Program-made: the position numbers and the translations under genes | Source of the DNA: Buxus sempervirens | Lineage: Eukaryota > Streptophyta > Magnoliopsida > Buxales > Buxaceae | Length of the DNA: 64,000 nucleotides | Reading direction: 5' to 3' | Assembly (NCBI GenBank): GCA_947561395.2 | Contig: OX387187.1 | Coordinates: 31,477,829-31,541,828, forward strand | In this document: piece by piece, positions 58,570 through 64,000 of the stretch | Position numbering within the stretch: the stretch's first letter is position 1 | How the letters are laid out: each line of letters starts with the position of its first letter | Notes under the pieces: generated by a model | Databases searched by the model: none | What the model saw: the letters and a program-made list of their open reading frames with translations, nothing else | Told to the model about the DNA's origin: nothing

Positions 58570-59770
58570 GGTATCAAACTCAAAAAGTGGCTTTCGATGA
58601 AAATCGGGAAAACTAGGAATTTAGGCATGAACTGGAAAGTTGACTTTTTATTGGTTCCACCATTTCTGACCATTCCCTTCCACTCTAAACCCCTTCCACC
58701 ATAATTCTATCCCTCTAAACAACTCATATATGTACATTTGAATTTAATTGAATCATGAAATCTTCCTCTAATAAATTAGCCGCCCATGGTTATCTCAAAC
58801 AAAGTTTTCAGCAAAAGCAAACAGACATATCAATTCGACCTTTCAATGTTTATGCACGATTAGATTTAGCTAAAACAAACTTGCAACATTCATGAGACTA
58901 ACGGCTACTGTTATAAGAAAATAGGAGTGATTTGCGAAGAACAGGCTCAGATCCTAACGGATAAAACCCCACGACAAATCAATCGTCAAAAGGGTGTGCT
59001 ATTTACTGGTGAACGTGCGATCCAACGCCCAAAGCTCTCTCTCCCTCTTCTTCCCTTCTTCTCCTTCTTTCTCCCCTTCTTTCCCTGTGCCTACGCCCTT
59101 TTTCCTCTAACCCTTGACGATCAAAATAAGAACCCTCGGGTTCTTTATCATATATATATAATTCAAATGAACCAAAACCCATTAAGCCACAAACCTGCTA
59201 AACCAATTAATTGATTAACCCTTCCACCATCAGATCAATTAAATAAACTGAACCCAAATAAATTAATTCTTTCCCTCAAGTAAAGTAAAGTAATTCAATT
59301 TAAACCCAATACACCTAAACCAACTAAATCGAATTCTAACACTTAAACTGGTTCACTTGAATGACCCAACCCAACAAAACTTAACCCAAATCAATTTAAC
59401 CCATTTACTTAAAGCAAAACCACCCGGACCAAACCAAAGGGTTTGTTTTAAATTGATGAAATTAATCGACTTAACTAATTTGATCCTCTATTTATTCTTA
59501 ATTAACATCACTTAAAATCCAGGGTCTTACACAGCTACTGGAGCTGGCAGGCTACTGCACGAGGACGTGCAGCCCTTAAGGGGGGTGAATTGTGAGATCC
59601 CGAGTCCCACATTGCTCAGGGAGGAGAAGGTGAAGGTCTATATATGTAGGCTTGTGACTCCCTCAAGCAATGAGGCTTTTTGGGGTAAAACCCAAAAGCA
59701 AAACCGTGAGGCCCAGTGGGCTAAAGTGGACAATATTGTTGCAGCTAGGGAGTCGGGGCGTGACAAATAC

Positions 59771-60330
59771 CGTCGTCACCACCATAGGCTGGCCAGGTGT
59801 ATCGGTAGGATTGTGTGGTTACTTAACCCCACAGATTCAAAGGACGAATTTGGGGTTCATAATTCGTCTCAAGTATTTTATATAGGTGATAAAGGATCTG
59901 TGCTTCTAAGAATTTCTTCCCCGTCACTACTAGGTTCGATCGTGACTTCTTGTTTGCAGTTTTGAACACTTACTTATGATGATATCTAAAGATACTAGGC
60001 TCAGGGAGCTCATCATAAGTCAAGCCATTAAATGATTAAAAAACAAAAAAAAAAAAAAAAGTGGGAAGGAAGAAGAAGAAGACCTTGGTCTTCGATGTGA
60101 CCATGTTTTTAAATCTCAAAGCTGCTTTTGAAATTCAAAGAAAATTCTCAAATCCCTAGGGTCGTCATGTTTATATAGAGACCCCTAAGGATAGAGTTTT
60201 AATTTGAATTAGAATTCCAAATTCAAATTGAAATAAAAGAAGATTAGATACAACTAAAAGTGGGTCCCATTAGAAGGGAGTTTCAGTTATCTTAGATGTA
60301 ATTGTACGTCTCCAATAATTGAAGGGGCAC
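59771..60330. other. Spacer before the 3' LTR, with polypurine tract and antisense TATA box
   Basis: A GAAGGGGCA purine tract ends directly at the 3' LTR (about 60320-60330) and would prime plus-strand synthesis. On the minus strand CTCTATATAAACATG (TATATAAA at 60170-60177) is a good TATA box pointing toward the antisense gene. Confidence 0.55.
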
Positions 60331-63330
60331 TGTTGGGCCCTACTTTTCAAATAAATCAAAAAAAAGAAAACAAAAAGAAACTTTATTAAGAGGAGAAGGA
60401 GGGACCTCATGCCACGTCCCTCCTTCCTATTATAAAAATATATAAAAAAGAGAGGGAGAGATATCACGTCCCCTCCTTTAAAAAAGGGATGAGTAAACAA
60501 AAAAAGAAAAAAGGAAGGAAGAAGTTAGTGGACCCCACCACTAAAATAAATAAAAGAGAGCTTTAACGTGGGTTGATCCAAGTTTTTTTTTTGATGAAAG
60601 GCCAAGCTTACATACATTCATTAACAAAAGCCAAAATTACAGAGACACCAACAACTTGCCGGAAAATACAAGAGGACGATTGGTACAACAAGAAACTTAA
60701 GAACAAGATCACCATAGCAGCAACCCGAGCAACTACGTCTCAAAAGGAAAATGTCAGATTTGCGGCCGAAGCTGCAAAAACCGACTGGTAACCAATGGTT
60801 GAGTCTAACGAAGGGTTCGCACCTAAGCAGGTTAAAGGAAAAACTTCCATCGTAGGGGAGGAAAACATCACCAGCGGCGATGTGATACAAAGTGGAGGAG
60901 GACCCGGCGAACCAGACCTCGGCCACGCAAAGAGACGTAGGAGAGGGATGGTGACCATGGAGACCCTGCACCAAGTTTCAGCAAACAAAAACTGACCATC
61001 ACAACCATGAACAACAACAACAAGAAACAACGACACACCGCCGGCAGGACCAAACAGAAAATACACAGAACATAGAAAAACTATAAACAAGAAATAAAAC
61101 CAAAACCAAGAATGGGGGTACCCGAAGCCGGCTTTCCCACTAGAGAAAGCCAGTGGTAACCCCCCACTGTCATCCCCTTCTGCATCGTCGGAGTCGTCTT
61201 CAACGGAGTCCATCGGTAGGGCTTCGAATACCATCCAAGAGAAAATCATGAGGGCAGTTCAGATGCTCCAAGTAGATATCAGCGAGAGAGTAAGATCCCA
61301 AGGAGAAAACGAGAGGATGAGTCGGACAAAATCACCGGAGAGAGTCGGATTAGCAGAAGAGACACGCCAAAAACCAGAGCACAATCAGGGACGATGACCT
61401 CCTCACACACTCAACGCCGGCCTCGAGCTCCACAATCGCCTTTTTTGCCTCGAGCTCCACACCTCCCTCCACCTTTAGAAGCTTCCTTGTCACGTTCACT
61501 TCACACTTGGGTTGATCCAAGTTATAACCTCTTTGAGTGGGGTAGTTTCATAACTACCCCACGTCCAATGCTCTATAAAAAGGAGGATGTTAGAGAGAAA
61601 AAGGGGGTTAGAAGATAAGAGAAACAAATCGGAGAGATCTTAGGAGATAAAAGAGTGAAAGGATTCCAGGAGATTAAAAAAAAGGTAAGATATGTTTCAA
61701 TCTATTCTCTGAATTCTCTCTAGATACTAACGTGAAGGCTTTGGAAGACAAAAAGAAACAGGGCAAAGGGAATGAGATAAGGATTGGAAGATACACCTGA
61801 TCTTTATTTGTAGATCCAGATGTGGGAGAATGATAAGGCAAGAAAAAAATAATGGAAGATGCAAGATGGAGAAAAAAAAAGAATCCAGATTGTTCAACCC
61901 TCACTGCTTGAAGTGTATTTGAGACACTTTGGCAGCGCTCAGGCTCAAATTCCCAGCGTATTTGTCCGCTTGGGAGCGCCTGAGGCACCATGGTAGTGCT
62001 CAGCAATATTTTCAGGCGAACACAGTAATTTTCAGGTAGAAATATGGTTGCTGCAGGTGGTTTTCCGGAGAAAACATGCCAATAGGGATGATAAAGGACG
62101 TTCTGGGCCGCGGGTACGCACCAGCCCAGCACATTTGGGCCGCGCACAGGCACTGGCCCAGTGCGTCTGGGCGTACCCGCGCGTCCCTATGGCCGACCCA
62201 GTGTCCCGCCCCATTCTCAAAAGAAGAAAATGTGCATTAGGTGCTATGGGTCGTGTGCATGTGCGAGCCCAATGCAAATGGGCCGCGCGCGCAAGAAAAG
62301 TCCAGTGTGCCTGGGGTTTGACACGCGTGCTCGCGCTCCAACCTGGTATCTGGCCCACTTTCAAAAGGAAAAAAAATTTTAGGCGATGTGGGCCATGCGC
62401 GTTGCGTGAGCCTAGCGCTAATGGGCCCTGCGCGCACGGAAGCCAAATGTGCCTGGCATACCCGCGCGCACCGCATCCTAAAACCCAGCCCGGAGCTCCG
62501 ACCCAAAAAAAAAGCAAAAAAAAATTGGGCGTTGGGCCCTTAAATCAAGCCCGCGCACGCCTTAGACTTGCGCATGGGCCAAGCAAGCCATATGCTGTCC
62601 ACGCGCATGCCCATTGGCATGGGTCCAACCCGGACCGTGGACCCGATTCACCCAAAATCTCCAAATCAACATTTTTGTTTCATTTCAATCCAATTTGATC
62701 CCACAAAAAATCTCGAAAAATCCCTGGAAATTCCTGAATGTTTCTTAAAACCAAATCCATCCTAAACGGTGATAAAAAAAATTCAAGTGACGCTTTTACT
62801 TCATTGAAAGTGGTTTAAAGTGTCCTTGTTTGGATCAATCCTTTCCCAAATTAAACTTAAGTCGCCCATGTTGAACCAGGCCCCTCTATATTTAACCAAA
62901 TTTCTCCAAGTTAAACCCAAATGTCTCAAATTGACCTGAACACATGCAATTCATGCCATTTAAGCCAAACCCAATGAAGGTTTGCATGCTTTTAAACTGT
63001 TTCTACCATGGTCCAACCGTTGCTTCTATAGTTTGAATCAAACCAAAACTAAACCAGAATCACATAACCCAAATCAAATTTAAATCCCAAATCTCTTTTG
63101 AACTACGATATGGCTTGATCCCAAATACTTGGGTACATAGGTAGCTCGAACATTGGGTTCAGCCACAATAACAAAAACACAAATTGAGAATTAGAATCAA
63201 AGGGTTGTTCTAGAGTCTAGGATGTAATTAAAGGCTAATGGCCTTGAATGGGTCTACACCCTACAAAATAAAAACCCACAATAATGGGTGAAATCGTGTT
63301 TGATCAAAGATATCAAATCTTTGGTCAACA
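60331..63330 (+). repeat. 3' LTR of the Tat element, interrupted
   Basis: It starts TGTTGGGCCC and ends GGTCAACA directly before the duplication TGGGT. The extra length over the 5' LTR is due mainly to a 923-bp retroposon with its duplication. The TATA box of the LTR is at 61574-61580. The hairpin module at 63101-63146 has CATAG where the 5' LTR has CGTAG. Confidence 0.93.
60585..61507 (-). mobile_element. L1-derived non-autonomous retroposon in the 3' LTR
   Basis: A 16-bp duplication, TGGGTTGATCCAAGTT, flanks it at 60569-60584 and 61508-61523. Its tail is a short A run (T run on the plus strand) preceded by GTAAGCTTGGCCTTTCATC, the usual plant L1 3' end. At 923 bp it cannot encode L1 proteins. 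A minus-strand frame from 61249 to 60740 starts MIFSWMVFEALPMDSVEDD and is otherwise hydrophobic and unrecognised. It may be an internally deleted L1 or a SINE-like derivative. Confidence 0.85.
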
Positions 63331-63785
63331 TGGGTAATGAATTCTCCAAATAGATTTGCAGAAATTGAAGAAAGGTTATGTTTGATTTTTGGTGAAGGAT
63401 GATTGAGTCTTGTATAGCTTATAAATATTGCGAGTTTGACATTGTTTTAACTTAATAGAAGCTTTCATAGATGACAAGTTTGTCCTTGCCATATAAAGAA
63501 GTCTTTAAAATAAGTTTCAAATATATTCTTCAGAATTAACAGATATTACAAGTATGCAACTATTTTTAGCAAAACTTATGTTAAAAATCTAAAAACAGGT
63601 GGATTGTGGTTTTTCTTTTTAAACTGATTTAGGGAAAACCAAACACCAATTTAACCCCTCAAACTCATTTTAACCCCTAAAACTCATTCCAAGCCATGAA
63701 ATGAGTTCCCGGAATCAATGCCAAACTGACGCCTTAAATATTACGTATGTACTTCAAATTTTTTAACAAAAGCCAAAACTTCATT
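63331..63785. repeat. Right half of the target segment
   Basis: It continues the 27150-27970 segment after the retrotransposon. It lacks the 152-bp foldback insertion present at 27690-27841, so that insertion happened in the other copy only. Confidence 0.85.
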
Positions 63786-64000
63786 TTTTTTATTATTTAT
63801 GGAAAGCCTTAACTAGGCTATTTCATTAACAAAAAGAAGCAGAACATTATACATAACAGCACACATCATTGAGGACATGAACAAACAAAAAAAGAGCCGT
63901 GAAACCTGGGTTACAGAACCAAAGACACATCCGCCAACAGTAATGGTACTCTTTGCGCTAAACAAAAGCAAATTCAGGGTGACGGCCAAGGCTGAAAGAC
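63786..64000 (-). mobile_element. LINE 3' end, cut by the window edge
   Basis: After AAAAGCCAAAACTT comes a T-rich run and GGAAAGCCTTAACTAGGC, TTTCATTAACAAAAAG, which inverted is a typical plant L1 tail ending in poly(A). Its body lies beyond the window. Confidence 0.5.

Larger units (their letters stand above)
54711..59531 (+). mobile_element. LTR-like element (TGTAACGCCCC...TCTTACA) inside the TRIM
   Basis: It starts TGTAACGCCCCGGATCAGGG and ends AGGGTCTTACA, a common LTR end pair. Flanks are CAGGC and CAGCT, so the target duplication is at best three bases. After removing the nested LTR it is about 2.2 kb with no coding sequence, most likely a solo LTR. Its orientation relative to its parent is taken from the TG...CA ends. 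Confidence 0.7.
54430..59765 (+). mobile_element. TRIM (small non-coding LTR element) split by a nested insertion
   Basis: Terminal repeats of about 175 bp at 54430-54603 and 59590-59765 both start TGTGAGATCCCGAGTCCCAC and end with a GGGGTGTGACA/GGGGCGTGACA. The primer site TGGTATCAGAGCC (54607-54619), complementary to initiator tRNA-Met, follows the first; the purine tract TTAAGGGGGGTGAA precedes the second. Flanks are GATAC (54425-54429) and AATAC (59766-59770). Without the nested DNA the TRIM is only about 515 bp. Confidence 0.92.
36943..63330 (+). mobile_element. 26.4-kb Tat-lineage Ty3/gypsy LTR retrotransposon with nested insertions
   Basis: LTRs start TGTTGGGCCC and end GTCAACA, and the element is flanked by TGGGT at 36938-36942 and 63331-63335. 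The order gag, protease, RT, RNase H, second RNase H and integrase on the plus strand is that of Ty3/gypsy, and the extra plant-type RNase H (YFDGASR) plus an antisense ORF before the 3' LTR mark the Tat lineage. Every internal gene except gag is broken. Without the recognised insertions (solo LTR about 3.0 kb, TRIM complex about 5.3 kb, retroposon about 0.9 kb) the element would be roughly 17 kb. Confidence 0.93.

Noticed and set aside
60740..61249. 169-codon hydrophobic minus-strand frame
   Set aside because: It lies inside the L1-derived retroposon, has no recognised domain and may be fortuitous; not called as a gene.
1..64000. CRISPR arrays, bacterial operons, rRNA or tRNA genes
   Set aside because: Direct repeats here are minisatellites or LTRs without uniform spacers, and no rRNA or complete tRNA sequence was recognised.

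Overview
The window is nuclear DNA of a flowering plant, probably a woody eudicot or similar TE-rich angiosperm; I cannot name the species. The evidence is a spliced 4-coumarate:CoA ligase gene, an intronless P-class PPR gene, a class I cytosolic small heat shock protein gene, many MITEs, LINE debris and a huge nested Ty3/gypsy element. Most short open frames here are noise from A/T-rich or repetitive DNA.

Layout. Positions 1-8600 are repeat-rich intergenic DNA: two ~1 kb Harbinger-like MITEs (164-1198 and 7604-8617), each carrying a ~20-bp minisatellite, flank a 3'-terminal fragment of an acyl-activating enzyme 19-like (PQQ-repeat) gene at 3567-4049. The PPR gene is at 8968-11181. A dead LINE lies at 12946-14409. 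The six-exon 4CL gene runs on the minus strand (24084 to 20125), with AC elements and a TATA-like box in its promoter. From 24.6 to 34.2 kb is TE debris, including a hAT MITE with a perfect 8-bp target duplication. The sHSP gene is at 34589-35074; its promoter holds a tandem duplication that doubles a heat shock element.

From 36943 to 63330 there is one 26.4-kb Tat-lineage Ty3/gypsy retrotransposon bounded by the 5-bp duplication TGGGT. It has both LTRs, gag, protease, RT, a plant-type second RNase H, integrase and, between pol and the 3' LTR, an antisense gene with a plant mobile domain and a coiled-coil tail. It is inactivated by stops, frameshifts, a deletion and insertions: a solo LTR between gag and protease (42269-45298, duplication ACAAG); a TRIM (54430-59765) that holds an LTR-like element (54711-59531) that holds another solo LTR (55975-58569, duplication GGTAT); and a 923-bp L1-derived retroposon in the 3' LTR with a 16-bp duplication. 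An uninterrupted relative of the insertion site lies at about 27150-27970, so the pre-insertion allele can be read in the same window.

The host genes are functionally unrelated: organelle RNA processing (PPR), phenylpropanoid/lignin metabolism (4CL) and heat stress protein folding (sHSP). The most interesting material is the antisense retroelement gene, a repeated hairpin module with one compensated stem pair in the Tat element, and the promoter duplication of the sHSP gene.
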